This document shows positions 20,428 through 33,700 of a DNA stretch of 64,000 nt, in pieces. The notes under the pieces were generated by a model. The model was not told the DNA's origin. It worked only from the letters and a program-made list of their open reading frames with translations, and searched no databases. The position numbers were made by a program, and so were the translations under genes. This DNA comes from Leishmania donovani (Eukaryota > Euglenozoa > Kinetoplastea > Trypanosomatida > Trypanosomatidae), in the NCBI RefSeq assembly GCF_000227135.1, contig NC_018262.1, positions 1,573,841 through 1,637,840 on the forward strand, given 5' to 3'. Position 1 is the first letter of the stretch. The number at the start of each line of letters is the position of its first letter.

Positions 20428-23309
20428 CCCAAACACGCGAAAACCGTGCCAGCGAGCAGAAGCAATGACAAGGGATTCACGAAAAGGGCGTGGACGGCAA
20501 TCGGGTGTGGGGTCGCTTTCTCCTTTCCATCGTCGCCTCTTCTGCGCCCCTTCCTCTCCTGCGCCTCCCTTTTCTTTCCCTCGTTTCCGCTTTGCCTTCC
20601 CCCTCCCCCATCTGAAATCGCCGCCCTCACCATTTTTTTTCCGTTGACGATGAGCGACGGGTCTCTTTCCTTGTTCGCTTTTTTTTTGATTTTCTCTTTG
20701 CATGTTTGCCTCTGTGGCTTGCACGTGTTTATTGCCGTGCACTTCTCCTTCCTTTTCTTTTTTTTTTTTGCATGTTTGCCGTCTTTTCGGTGTCCCTCTT
20801 TTCGGGGTGTTTGAAAGTGCGAAAAAAATGTATGTGTGTGTGCGTTTTCATGGATGTATTTCCGTCTTGTGCCCCCTGTCATGCCGCTTTCTTTTTTTAT
20901 CCCTTCTTTTGTGGTGGCTCTTTCGTGCATGTGTGTGTGTGTGTCTGGGTTTGAGACGCTGGCTCTCTCTGTGTTCATGAGTCTCCGCGAATGCAACATA
21001 CCCGTTGCTCTCTGTGCGCCATCGTAGGCGAAAGAAAAAAAGAGAGAGCGAGGTCTCAAGGCGGAGGCAAGGCACGCTAAGTGCACGCACAGACAATGAC
21101 GGCTCGCATGCACGTTCACAATCCCACGCGCGAGCTGCCGCCGTTTCAATCTCTCTATGTGTGCCACTGCTCTGTTCTAACTCGCCTCCTCCTTCCTCGT
21201 AATGATTGCTTTGTTCTATGACGCCCCATTACTTCTCAGGACGGCATCCTTTCTTTTACCTCCTGTCTTCCTCCTTCTGCACCCGTTTCTCCTCGTCCTT
21301 TTTTCCCGCTCCTCTGTTTCTATGTATTGCTTCAAGCGTGCCATCGTTTTCCTGTTCTATTCTCGTTTCTTTTTGTAATATGTTGCAGTGGCGACTCCCG
21401 CTCTCTCTCTTCCTCCCCGCGCGCGCGTGTGTGTGTGTGCGCATGTGTGCTGCTCGCTTTGTTTTCGCTTGCTTTCTTCGCCGCTTTCTGTGCTGGTTTG
21501 ATTATTACGATCATGTGTGCTGTGTTGTGTTTCCTTTTCTTTTTTTTTCGTTGGTGTTTGCTTGCGCTAATCATCACATCTCTGCGTGCATGTTCATGAC
21601 GGTGTGTTTATCGTCTTCGCCTTTTTTCTTTTTGGTTTCCGTTTCTCCCTCTTGTGTGTTTCTTCTCATTTTGTCTTCTCTCGTCTTTGCTTTCCGCTCG
21701 TACGTGTCTCTGATTTCTTACTGCGTTGGACGACTGCCCCCTACCCCCTCCCACCCCCTCTCACTCCCTCTCTGTGGCATCTGTTTTCTCCTCCGCCGTT
21801 TCTTGTGTCGCTCTCCGTCTGTTTGTCGTCAGGCGCGCTTTTTTTGTGCGGGGGGAGGGGGAGGGGTGATAGCATGCCACGGGCGCCACCTCGGTGCGTG
21901 CGCGTTTTTCTAATTTTCAATCATAGGCAAGTACAGTGACCCTCTTTTTCTGCTCCTCATTGGCGGTTTCGCGTACGCATCTCTCCCCTTCATCTGCCTT
22001 TCACGCACACTTGCATGTGCACGCCTGAGATGACATCAACAGGTGCATGCAAACCAACCTTAGCTATTTTTCTCGTTTTTTGTTCGGTTCTTCTCCATAT
22101 GTCCATGCGTGCTTGTTGGAGGGGCGAGAACGAGTAGGTGTGCTTCTGCTTGCTATTCTCGTGCTTGCGTGGTTGTGCTCGTCGAATTCGCTCTCCTTCC
22201 GTGAGACTATTCTTTTTTCTCTTCTGTCGTTCTTTCCAGTCCCTGTTGCTGCCCGCTCATTCTCTCCGTTGCAACACACCACCATCATCTCCTCTTCTCA
22301 CATGCTGATCTTGCCTCTGCGCCGCTTTTTCCAGCGGCACTCTTCGCCGCCTTCCCCAGAAGCCGCTAGAACACTTATCATCATGCTTCCTCTGGTGCAT
22401 CAACTGCCTTTACGCTGGCATGTGAGACGCAACAACTTCCACCCTTCAGTCCCGTCTTTCCTTTTTTGGTCTTTGTGCGTCTTTTTCCTCCTCTTCCCAT
22501 CGCTTGTGTTATTATTTCGTCTTTTGTTTTTTTTTTCGTGCGCATCTCGGAGAAACTCTCTTCTTGCTCCTTTCAGCTTTTTGCCCATTTTACGTTGCCG
22601 GCCTGACTTTTTTCCATCTCGCCACACACAACTATACGCCTACATGTCGTGCGCCTTTCCTCCGCCTTTTCCGCACCTCACGAATGCTGTGCGCGTGCAC
22701 CCCTCGCTTGTCCTCCTCTATGCTCTCTGCTCTTTCCTTCATCTGTCACCTTCTTCTGCTGATTTTGAACATCGCTGTGATTGCAGGCGTACGTCGCATG
22801 TGCTGGGACGCAGCCACAAGCATCGTCACGTTGTCCTCGGCGGCTGTACTCGAATTGACGCGGGCGCGCGCGTGCAAGAGTGAGCTCTACCACGTACAGA
22901 AAAGGAGTTACGCGAACACAGTGGTGGTGGGCGGTGAGGCAGCAAGGGGCCACGAACGTGAAGCATTAGACGGCGCCCCCTGAGAAAGAAGGAATCCGCA
23001 AAGGCAAACATCAACAAGAAGCTTCGAATGCGCACCGCTTTCTCTTCCTCCCGATCGACTTGTTCAACTGTCGGCGTCTTCGATCAATTGTTTCGTATGC
23101 CTATGTGTGCATGAATGCATATATATGTATATGTATCTGTTTTTCGTCCGCGTGTGTGCGCGCTTGTGTGTGCGCGTGTGTGAGCCTCCCTTCGCTATTT
23201 CTCTTTTGCTTTCCGGCTCATCTTGGGTTTCTTGCTGTTACTTGCCACTTTTTTTTTCTTTACTGCTTTCTCTTCCCCTTGCCTTTTACCGACCTTTTCA
23301 TCCGCGTGA

Positions 23310-24094
23310 GGTGCACCCTGTGAAGACAGCGAGACCCTCTTCACGGCAGAGTTGCCCTGAAGCAGGCCCCGTGGCCCGAAAATGCGAGCGCTGTGCGCAC
23401 GTGCTGCCCACCGTTGCTGGCTTGGTGCGTCACATCGAAAGAAAGAGTGCAGAGGTGAGAGAGCAAGAGTGATGGACGGAAGGGGCGCGAAGAAATCCCA
23501 TAGCAGTGAGCCCCACAGCGCATGTGTGCATAACATGCGGCATCTTCGGCATCTGTCCAGGGCTGCACTGATGAGGCACAGATGCCGGAAGCATCACGAG
23601 AGCAGCCCGAGCTGCACCATCCGGGCCCTCCCGACTCCCCATGCGGAGGGTCTCCATATTATGGGATGCCGCGGCGTGAAGCGACCGAGGGCGAAGCATG
23701 GCACGCAGGCAGGGGGTGCGCAGGGCCACCGAGGGCCCTGACCTGAGGCTGGCCAACGTCCTCCTCGAGCTCATCCGGCATGTCACCTTGACCACTCCCC
23801 TATTACCCGCACGACAGACGCCACCGCCTCCGCCCTCGAGCAGGAGCATGGGCGCGGCCCGCGTTGGATCAGGCCATGCAGCTCACCCATGTCCGTGGGA
23901 CGCCCGCCGCGCAGCACGCACCCGAGGAAGGGACGAGCAAGGACAGGAAGTGCCCGTGCGGCGTATGGCCCGATGCGAAGGCAGGCGGCTCGTCCTAGAC
24001 GCCCAGGATGCAGCTGTAACCCCCCACCCTACAGAGACGGGTGGGCTGCGGTTGTATGCGCCTATCGGAGGACTCGCTCGCGGTGGAGTCACGC
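23310..24094 (+). mobile_element. Degenerate ingi/L1Tc-related retroposon (DIRE), 3' end with zinc-finger remnants
   Basis: This GC-rich island contrasts with the surrounding TC-rich spacer. One frame encodes CERCAHVLPTVAGLVRH (23379 onwards), a C2H2 zinc finger. About 140 bases on, a second finger is split between frames: CITCGIF in one frame, then LSRAALMRHRCRKHH in another. Tandem C2H2 fingers at the C-terminus are typical of ingi-clade ORFs. Multiple frameshifts and stops show it is dead. Bases 23710-24094 match 39442-39826 with only three differences, which fixes a shared 3' boundary. The 5' boundary is approximate. Confidence 0.68.
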
Positions 24095-27000
24095 GCGCTG
24101 ACACGGAAAATGAAGTGCATCTTTGCTGCCAAGCAGAAGCCGTTTTTTCGTCACTTTGTTTCTCAAACGCCCTCCCGCCTGGGCACCTCTTGCCCTTCCA
24201 ACATGTCTTGCCCTCGTGCGGCCAACGGCCCAGGGCCGCGGCGCCCGCATCCCATGCCGTACTTCAGCTGTTCGAAGAGTTCCTTGTGGCCGGTCTTCTA
24301 ACGCGAGCTTTCGCGTTCTGCTTTTTTTTCTCTGCTCCACGTACTTTGGGAGGTGTAGGCAAGAGGCCCGCATACGCAGACAGGGTGTACGAAACCGATT
24401 CTAAAAGCAGCATACAGGCATACTACGCCTGGCAGAAAACGTGGCTGCTGCTTCACAGGAATGCGAACGAAGGAAAAAGAGTGCGTTGGGCGTTCTTCGT
24501 CTTCCGCTTTTCGTCGAATAGTGGCGGAAGTAGATGTGTTGTCCTTGCATTTTTTTCCTGCTTCTGCTCTAATATTATGTCGGCGTCTTCGTTCTCGCCG
24601 ATTGCCTGCTCCGCTCTCCACCTCTCTTTTTCTTCCAGTGGCTGTTTTTTTTTTTGCGTGATCAGCCCCACAACGCTGCGCACCCGGGCTCATTTCTGTT
24701 GTTTAGTCGCTTATGTGCGTCTGTTTTTGTCTGTGATGTGGCTGGTGTCCGCTTTTCGCCGTTCGAATTTCGTTTTCATTGTGTCGGGTCCGCTGTTCCA
24801 CCCCACCTTTTTTTTTCATCTTCGACTCTCTCGGCGGCTTTTCTCGTCTCTGTTCGCCTACCGCTGTTCCTTTCCTTCTTCAGCGCGCCCTCGTGTATAT
24901 GTGTATCATATCGCTGAAAGAGAGTCGCGTATCGCTGTGCATCTTTCTTTGAGCCACGCATAAAAGAACAAAAAAAGAAGTGAATGGCGTGCCGAAAATG
25001 TAGCTACGGAAAACGGCAGCGGTGCCCGCGCAACATCAGTGCTGGTCTTTTCTTTTTCTATTTCGTTTGTGCTCCGCAGATCAGCGGCACTCAAGGCGGG
25101 TGCAGAAGGCGAGCATGTGCGTCATTGTGCGGAGTTGATGTTGACTTTTTTGCTTTCGAGAAACGGTAAGGGCTGCGGGCGTGCGTGTGGAGGCCGGTGC
25201 CGAGTTGACAAAGACACGATCACAGGTGGGATTGCCTCGTGTCTCATGGCGTGGGCAGATGTGTATACGAACACGCACACACACCTCATTCCTACACATA
25301 AACACAAACGCAAAAGTGTTGGACAGAGTGGATCTCTTTTCGGTGCCCATCTCTATGCACCAAACCCCCTTTTCGGAACGGATATAGCATTCTTCGCTCT
25401 TTTCGTTTTCTGATCTTGTCCCTCTATGGGCTGTTTCGTCTTCCTTTCTCCCCTTTTTCGTGGTAATGCTGTGCTTTTCCTGTGCGCACGCTCCCCCCGT
25501 CGTCTCCCCGATTTCTTGTTTGCGTGTGCATTGTTTCTCTCTTGCCCCCTAGCGAGAGGTCAAGCGCTCGAGGAGGCGTGCATCAGGGAGAGGCAGCGTC
25601 GTGACTTGTGTCTCAGGTTTTAATCTCCTTTTTTCTCCGGTGTCATTGTATTCCTTCCGCTCTGGTGCTCACCGTGTCAGCTTTGCTGTAAGTTTCGCTC
25701 GTTCTCGTTGCCTTCCCCCGCTCCTCCTCCCCGACGCACGCGCCTCCCGAGCGCCCTCTTCTTCTCTCTGCGCCGCTGCCTGTTTCCTTCTTCTGCTTTC
25801 TGCTCTTCGCCGCATCACGCATCGTCGTTCTATTATTTTGCTTTCCTCCTTTTCCTTCGCTTGCAAGATCCTGCGCATGCGCGCATGCTCGCTTCTCTTG
25901 CCCACCGGATTGAATTTGTTTGGTACTCTTGCGTCTCTTCAATCGTCAGCGCAGCGGCGCTGTCTGTAAGTGTGGGTGCGTCGTTGCGGGCACATCTTGG
26001 ATCTCGGCAGCCGCCACAGCCATTCAGCACGCGCGCCTCTTTACTCTTCAACACAAGGCGTGCTTGTGTGCGATGCCCTTATTTTGTTTGTGTTTTCTTG
26101 TTTTTGTTTTGCGTTTCTTTTTTTTTCTACTTCAGATGTATGCTCCTCTCATCAATGTGCGCGTCTTTGCCCATGTATGCGTGTGTGCCTCTTTATGTCT
26201 ATGTGTGTGTGTGTGCTCCTGGAGGCGCGCAGGTATGTAGACACTATCTAGTGCGTTTGTTCGCTTGTTTGTTGTGCTTTTTATTATTATTATATTTTTG
26301 ACTTCGCTATTTCTCATTTCTCTTGTGTGGCGCCGTTCCCTCTTTTTTTTTCGTGTTGTTGCTGCTTTGCATGTATGTGCATCCTCCTAACAACATTTTC
26401 TGTCTTTTTTTTTTGTTTGCGTGCGTGCGTGTGCACGTGTAGAAATAGCAGCATGCCGAGTGTTAAAGGTACCCGCTGAAATTGACACACTTACACACAC
26501 ACACACACGTGCTCTCGTATAGTCGCAAGACAGTCTGTTGTGAGTTCCGCGGCAACGGAAAGAGCGACATACACAGCGAGGAGGAGGGGAGAGTCACAGG
26601 GGGGGGGGCGTGTAGGCAGGTAGAGGACGGGCGGCGCAGCCAAACAAGCATGAGACGAGGGAGTGAGCTGAAGTAAGCCAGCTCACTGCACTTGAATCCT
26701 TGTTCTCCATTGCTGCTTCCGCGCCGATCACTCTTCCGCCTTTGCCTTCTGAGCGTATACGTCTCTGTGTCTCCCCTCTATCCTTGCTTCTCTCTCGTTG
26801 TTCGGTCTGACTTTTACTTTCTCTCTTCTCCTTGTCTGCGTACTTGTGCGACTGTTCTCGTGCTTTCGGCTCGGTGAGACCGACGTGGACACGTTGCGTA
26901 TCTGCAGCAGGTGCACTTAAACAGAAAAACACCACACACCCACATAAAAACCTTGTATACGCTTGCACAAGGACGTGTAGGTGTGGTATTCGGCACGCTG

Positions 27001-27501
27001 CACACGATCTCTGAGGGCACGCGCTTCCAGTGGATACGAGAGCACCCTCAGGCGAAGGGCTCGATGCGCGCGTGCAGAGGCGCTTGAGCGTTCTGCAACG
27101 TCAGTCGTCGATGACCGGGTGCTGTCCTCATGCCGCAAGGAAATCTGCGTCGCGGCTCACCACACTGCTGTATTTCGCCGCTTGCCAAACTAGGCGACGC
27201 GGAGCGTAGAGCAGTGCGAACGAAGCCAGTGCAGCTGTGTAGTGTGTGGGCCCTTCACCTCTACTCCGTTTTTTATTTCCCTTCTTTGTCATCTACCTCC
27301 TCTTCTCGCTCATCGCCTGTGGCTGGGCCGTCGTCAACACTCTCTTCAGCGCGTTTAGGCGCGTTGGCGTGCGTGTTCTCTGAGGTGGGCACGACTCCTC
27401 CATTTCGAACACGCACCGTCTCTGCGAACAGCGCCACCTCACACGGCGAGAGTCGTTCATCGCTAACACAGTCATAGCTGTCTTGTACATCGTTCGCTCA
27501 A

Positions 27502-28584
27502 ATGGAAGTGGTGTGCTCGGCACTCGCGGGCATCTTCGCACGCCTGCTCTGCCATCCACTGGATACAATCAAGACGGTCACCTTCACTGGCTTTGCTGGC
27601 GACCACCTCGCGCCACCTGCCACTGCCGCGTCATCAAGTACGCCGGCGCCGCGCGCGTCGTTTCTTCAATCGGCGCGCTCCATCTGGGCCAGGGAGGGCG
27701 TCGCCGGTTTTTATCGTGGGGTCGGGGTAGCTGCCGTCGGCTCTGCCCCAGGCGTTGCCCTCTACCTCAGCACGTACGACTGGTGCAGCACGGCGTGGAA
27801 GGCGTTCGGCGACGGAGCTGCCGGTGCCGCAGGGTCGACCGGGACAGGTGAAAACTCCCCGGTGCCGGGTGTGATGAACGCCACACTGCAGTCACTGCGA
27901 GCCGCCGCTGCGGCCACGCCGCCCAGCGTGCGTTTCTTCGTGTGCGGACTGGCAGCTGAGACGGTGAGCTGCGTCGTATGGGTGCCGATCGACGTGGCAA
28001 AGGAAAGGCTTCAGTCGCAGCCGCCATCGCTGAAGGGCCGCTACACGAGCAGCCTTGATGCACTGCAGCGTATTTTAGCGAATGAAGGGGTCAGGGGCCT
28101 CTACAAGGGATACGCCTCCACCCTCTCCAGCTTCGGCCCGTTTTCGGCCGTGTACTTCGTATTTTACGAGTACTTCACCAAGGTGCTGGCAGGGTTGCAC
28201 ACTGCGGCCTCAGCTGCGCCAAAGCAGGGTGACCGGAACGGCGGCAACGAGAGAGAGATTTTCTCTTTGGCCACGTTTGCGGTGGCGCTCGGAGCTGGCG
28301 CTGGTGGCAATGCAGTGGCGTCCCTACTCACGAATCCGTTGGAGCTGGTGAAGACACGGATACAGGTGCAGCGGGCCGTGCTGCATCGAAGAGACGTGGG
28401 CGCCTCTACCCCTGCCCTGTTTTCATACCACTATCGGGGCCTGCGGGAGGGGCTCGGAGCACTAGCAAAGGAGAAAGGGATACGGGCGCTATGGAAGGGC
28501 GTGGGCAGTCGCATCGCCTACAGCGCACCGAACGCGGCGTTGACCATGGGTTTCTTTGAGTTTTTGAAGACAAAACTGATATGA
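27502..28584 (+). CDS. Mitochondrial carrier family (SLC25) protein
   Basis: This 360-residue inner-membrane solute transporter has the three-fold carrier repeat with one signature Px[DE]xx[KR] in each: PLDTIK at about 19-24, PIDVAK at about 162-167 and PLELVK at about 279-284, each at the end of an odd-numbered helix. The sequence after repeat 2 (RLQSQ, then EGVRGLYKGYASTLSS) is typical of the family. The substrate cannot be assigned safely: repeat 1 resembles S-adenosylmethionine carriers, while repeat 2 is closer to mitoferrin-like carriers. The first helix starts at the ATG, with no room for a separate presequence, as is normal for the family. Confidence 0.9.
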   Translation: MEVVCSALAGIFARLLCHPLDTIKTVTFTGFAGDHLAPPATAASSSTPAPRASFLQSARSIWAREGVAGFYRGVGVAAVGSAPGVALYLSTYDWCSTAWKAFGDGAAGAAGSTGTGENSPVPGVMNATLQSLRAAAAATPPSVRFFVCGLAAETVSCVVWVPIDVAKERLQSQPPSLKGRYTSSLDALQRILANEGVRGLYKGYASTLSSFGPFSAVYFVFYEYFTKVLAGLHTAASAAPKQGDRNGGNEREIFSLATFAVALGAGAGGNAVASLLTNPLELVKTRIQVQRAVLHRRDVGASTPALFSYHYRGLREGLGALAKEKGIRALWKGVGSRIAYSAPNAALTMGFFEFLKTKLI

Positions 28585-29452
28585 AGGACGGGCGCGCGCC
28601 TGCGTACACCGTTGCCGTATGTTGTTGCCATCAATGCGACGCGCGAGGAGGTGCAGACGCCTCCGCTTTGCCTGCATATATCACCATTGGGTATATGGTT
28701 CTTTTTCTTTGCGTTTTCCTTCGCGCTGGCATCGTCTGCTCATTCGTCGTGCTTGTGTGTTTCCTTTTTTTTTTCTAGTCTATATTGCCTAACGCACGCT
28801 CGTTTTGTATCAATCAATATGCACAAATCTGTGTGGCCTCGCCGTTGACCGTGGCTCTTCCCTCGTCTCTCGATGCCGTAACGCCGTGCGGGTGAATTCC
28901 TTTCTTTGCTTGGCCCTTCGAAACCTCACCTTTGTGTGAGCTTGGGCGCGCCTGTGGCGCGGCGAGCTGCCTTTTATCGTTTTGCTCCTGGTCGTTGGAA
29001 ATGCCGGGAGAGAATGAGATAGCGAGAAGGGCTCCACGCGCTTTTGCAGTGGGATCCGCTTCTCTCCTTTTGTGACTTCAGCACGCCCAGCGTCGTCCTC
29101 AGCGAAGGAGTCTTATGGTGATGGTGTGGGACCTGCCTCTCAGCATCTTTGCCGAAAACGCGACTTTCGCCAGCCTGGTGCTGCATGCAGCTGGCCGTTG
29201 GCTCTCTCCCAGTGTCGTGGACGTATAGTGAGCTCGGCGGCCGACGAGCGGTCACTGTTGGAGCGGCCCGCCCCCTCTCGTTGCTGTGCCCATTGCACCT
29301 ACCCTTTGCTACTAGATGGCCGTGAGGCAGGATACCAAAGAAACTCAAGCTCCGATGCTGCTGTCGGGACTCCATCGTTGAAAGGCTGACCATTCGCCGA
29401 CAATTTGCCCACCGAAAAAAGCTCTTCTCAGGGCTTTCCGTGCTCTTAGACC

Positions 29453-29456
<4 letters not shown>

Positions 29457-29493
<37 letters not shown>
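29457..29493. repeat. (CA)n microsatellite
   Basis: Perfect CA run of 37 bases, one of the longest dinucleotide runs in the window. Confidence 0.92.
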
Positions 29494-29500
<7 letters not shown>

Positions 29501-30572
29501 AAGGAAAGGTGGCGTGAGCGATGGGTGCGCATGGATGGTGAACTATTCGAGTTACTTGTTTCCCTTCTCTCCTTCTTCCCCCTAAACACTCATTCTGTCT
29601 CCGCCCCCTCTTCACGCGCTTCTCTTGCTCTTAACGAATTCTGTTTCACCATTTACTCCACGCACCCCGCTATGAACGCTCACCTTGTTTTCCCAACCAC
29701 TGTGCTCTATCTCTGAAAAAGCACCAGCAGCCAAAACACGCGCGTAGCTCTTTTTCGCACTGTTTGCATCCTTTTGTGCTTTCCCGTCACCATTGCGCCT
29801 ACCGACTGGACTCCCCGCCCTTCTTCTGCAAACAAGGGTGCGTGTGCACCTATGTTTTTCTCCGCGTGCCTTAAGTCCATTTACACGGCAGGCAACAACT
29901 CCCAGCGACCCTTCTTCACGAGAAAGGGACGGCGTCAACCGCAAGAGCAGTAGCAGCATCCGAGGTGGCGATATCGTCAGCGTTGTTGCCATCTGCCTTT
30001 CAGGCGGCGCGCCAATCAAATCATCGCTACGCACAGAGAGAAGAATCCAAACAACAACACAAGGGGTACGTGAAAAACCAACAACAACAACGGCCATCGA
30101 AGGAAGCGTGCGCATTCAACCGAGCTCATTCCTTTGCAGACACTATCAACGCCTTTCCTCCACAGTCGTCCTTGCCGTTGCCGTCGTCTCTCTGCCTTGT
30201 GTCTTATTCGGTTTCATTGTTTTTCTGTTCTGTTGTTGGCGTTCTGCCCGACGTGGAGGACGTCGGTGCCATCTCCTCCTCTCCCTCACAGCTTCTCTCT
30301 TCTTTTCTGCCATCCCCTCATTATAGACTCCTTGAAGTTGCGCCCCCTTTCGACTTTCAAACGCTCTGTCTTTTTTTTTTGTTGCGGTTGCCTGCTTCCG
30401 TGCACTTGCATCTCCACTTATATCTTTATCAGTTCGGCAGTGCGCAATAGTGTTTGTCTGTGTGTCTGTGTGTGTGCCTAACTGGGTGTTCGAGGGAGAG
30501 AGGGACGACATCATAACAGCGTGCCGGCGCCGTGTTGCCCACGTGACTTCGTCTCCGTGTTGGTAGCCGCGG

Positions 30573-30609
30573 TGGTTCTCTTGTTCTCCCGTATTATCTG
30601 TTTCCACAG
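30573..30609 (+). promoter_or_regulatory. Likely spliced-leader acceptor for the kinase-HECT gene
   Basis: CT-rich tract ending in CCACAG at 30604-30609, about 144 bases upstream of the ATG at 30753. Confidence 0.45.
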
Positions 30610-30752
30610 CCCTTGTGCCCGTTACGTTTCACTTGCTTTTCTTTTTGCGTGTTGTCTTGCCGAAGCAGTCGCGCTCCTACACGCACACACCCGAGCATAC
30701 GTTTCCGCGCTCCCTCTCTCTGTCTCGTTTCTCATCTTTTTGAGCGCCGAAG

Positions 30753-33700
30753 ATGAGCTTCAACAACCCGCTCGAGTCGCTGCTGCGGAGCATTATTCAA
30801 GGCAGTGGCCGTGGTGAAGGCGGCGGAGGCGACGGAAGCGGCCAACCCACCATGGTCACATTCAGCACCGACGATGCTTCCGGTATGTACCCGCTCTCCA
30901 TGCTGCAAGCCATGGGGCCGAGCCTCGTGTTCAGCCGTGGCCCCGGTGTCAGTGTGTCTGCAGATCCGACTCGCCGCGGTGCTGAGGCCTCACCGGCGAT
31001 GCCAGACGCGCAGTCTGCCTCACCCGGCAGTGTGTACAGCGGCGGCGTGCCGCCCATGGTGTGGATACAGCGGGAGCAGCAGCGTATTCCGCTTCAGTTC
31101 TCCGCAACAGGCAGCCCCAATCTAGACGGAACGCGGCTGCGCGAGGAGGGCAACGAGGCCTTCAAGGCAGGCCGGTACCACGAGGCGATTCGCTACTACA
31201 CCCAGGCGATCGAGGTCGACCCGGACTCGGAGTTCCTCTACACCAACCGCTCTTTTGCCTACTTCAATATCAAAGAGTTCGAGAAGTCCGCCGCTGACGC
31301 GGCGAAGGCGGTGGAGATTAACGCGAACTTTTTCAAGGGGCACTACCGGCTGGGGCTGGCGCAGATGAGCTTAAACGACTTTGGCCATGCTATGGAGAGT
31401 CTGCGCAAGGCCTGGGCGCTGGCGCCCAGTGAAAACAAAGAGGCTATTCGGGTAGCCATGGCGAAATGCGAGTCCAAGATGGCACGAGCGCCGGTGACGC
31501 CGCTGCTGATGAGCCCTGGCGATTCCTCGTCCGTGCCCTACACCGAGACTGGTGTCAGCTCGCGCTCTTCGTGGCCGACGGCTCCGGCGCGTCCCACAGA
31601 TGCGCAGTCGGCACTCGGCAGCACTAGCGTGGACTTCTGCGAGCTGGAGGCAGGGATACGGCGCGCGGCGACCTTGCGGGACCAGGCAGCAAAGTATGCC
31701 GAAACGTACAAAGCGCAGGACGCCATTGTAGAGTGCAGCAAACGGTCTGACAAGATCAAGTCCCTCATGAGCATCGCCACCTCCAGCGAGCTCTCTGCCC
31801 TCTCCAAGGAGGCGGACGAGAAACAGTCGCAGTTGCGTCGTGCTGTGCGCGACCAGGACAGCAACGCTTATCACAAGGCGCGGTGTGACCGAGATGCTAC
31901 ACTCAACAAGCTGTGGGACACTGCTGCACAGGCTGGGATGGCGATTGCGCAGCTCAAGAAAATTGCCAAGGAGGAGCAGAACTTTTTCAGCCGATTCGGT
32001 CCGGCTTCCAACCGCACGCTGTCCAACGTCCCAACGGAAGGGACGAGTGACACGTTAACGGCCGTGACGACGCCCGTAGCAGCTGAGTCGCCGCCCGCCT
32101 CGGCACCGATTCCGCCAAACGAAGCTCCGGCCGATGCCGGCGCCCCAGGCACGTCCCTGTCTCGTGCTTCTTGTATTTCCCCAGGAAGCTCCACACCGAC
32201 CGCCGAGGCGGTGGTGCCGCACCAGCCGTTGACAACGCCGAGGGCCGGCGCAAATCATTCTACCCAGAGCTCCACCATCGCCGGCGCTGAGCTTGACCAG
32301 CTGCTGCGACGCCGTGTCGAGATCAACGAGGCGGTGAGAAAGGCGCAGAAGTGCTTCGCCGCCACCGACGCAGCCGGGCAGGCGTTCTTGCACTCATTGA
32401 AGGCGGAGGCGGAGGCGATGAAGGAGGTGCGTTCGCTCCTTGCCGAGGCAGTGGAGCTCGACACTCAGCTGGAGACCCACGCACGTCAGGTGGCGCAGAC
32501 CACAACGAAGGAGCTTTCCGATGTGCGTTTACAGGCGCTGGACCAGATGAGCAGCGTCGTCGAGCGCGTGAAAGCAGACAAGGAGGCCTTCGTCAAGACG
32601 ATGCGCGAGGGCGACGGTCTGCTGGAGGAGGAGGCGAAGCTCGAGCAACAGCGCCTCTTGCATGAGCGCCAGCGCATTCAGCTGCAGGCCGAAATCGAAT
32701 GGTTCAAGATTCGGGATGAGCCAGAGAATAAGATCGAATGCCTGCAGGTGCAAGTGAAGCGACTGCACCAGCGTATCGCTGCCATCCACGAGAAGCAGAA
32801 GGCTGTGCAGACACGCATCATGGAGCTGGTGGAGCAGGATCACCCGGAGCTGGCGTGGAAGTCGATGGCCAACGGTTCACGAATCTTGCGGCTGGTAAAG
32901 GGCAGCGGACTCTGGCAGAACCTTTCCTTCTCCGACTTCCAGGTTTTGTCGACGCTGTCGTCCACCGTGAACAGCAAGGTATACCACGCGTTACGCCGCG
33001 GCGAGCACGTCGCTGTGAAGGAGATCTCCATTGACGACGATGCGGCGCGCCGACGCTTCCAGCGAGAGGTGAATATCGTCTCCACCTGCAACCACCCCAA
33101 CATCATCCGTATCAAAGGCGTCTTCTTCGATGGACCTTTTGCCTATATCCTCTTACCCTACTACCACCGCGGCAGCCTGCGGGCGTTGCTGTCGAAGCAG
33201 GAACCCATGTCGTGGGTGGCGGTGCAGGACATGCTCCGTCAACTCGCCAGCGGTGTCGCTTACCTGCACGAGCACGGCATCGTCCACGGTGACCTGAAGC
33301 CGTCCAACGTGCTCATTGCGGACGACGGGCGGCCTGTCATCTCCGACTTTGGCATTGCCAAGGACCACGGCGCCCTCGGCGTTGCTGACATGACGCTGAC
33401 AACCACCGTGACGAACACCAGCAACGGCTGCAACAGCATCGTGGGCACGATACAGTATATGGCACCTGAGCAGCTGCTGTGCGAGACGGGCTCGCACACG
33501 GCGAAATCCACGGGCATGTCCGACATGTGGGCGCTCGGGTTCACGATGCTGGAGGTGGCGCTAGAGAACGCGTTTTTTCACGATGCCTCACTGGGGAAGC
33601 CGAGTTTGCCGCTGCTGCTACCAGAGCAGAAGCGGATCGATGTGCCGGCCAAGGCCGTCGGCGGTGACGAGAAGCTAGCCGAGGCAATCGCGTCGGTGCT

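Larger units (their letters stand above)
19461..27501. other. 8-kb spacer between 4E-IP1 and the mitochondrial carrier gene
   Basis: No convincing gene. Most of it is T/C-rich with CA/GT runs (for example 20391-20427). A GC-richer island at about 23310-24094 is a retroposon remnant annotated separately. Long open frames on either strand (such as 19953-21167 minus and 22047-22883 plus) have low-complexity translations, and many lack an ATG. The stretch 27290-27349 is pyrimidine-rich, ends in CAG and may be the acceptor for the carrier gene. Confidence 0.55.
28585..30752. other. Spacer between the carrier and kinase-HECT genes
   Basis: About 2.2 kb. It holds a long CA run at 29457-29493 and CT-rich sequence towards the next gene. 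No open frame has an ATG and coding-like composition. Confidence 0.55.

Noticed and set aside
19953..21167. 404-codon open frame on the - strand
   Set aside because: It is opposite to all real genes, has low-complexity Lys/Arg/Glu-rich translation from the complement of CT-rich spacer, and includes translated CA repeats.
23698..24963. 421-codon frame crossing the first DIRE
   Set aside because: It starts inside the dead retroposon and runs on into unrelated CT-rich spacer, so it is a chance read-through.
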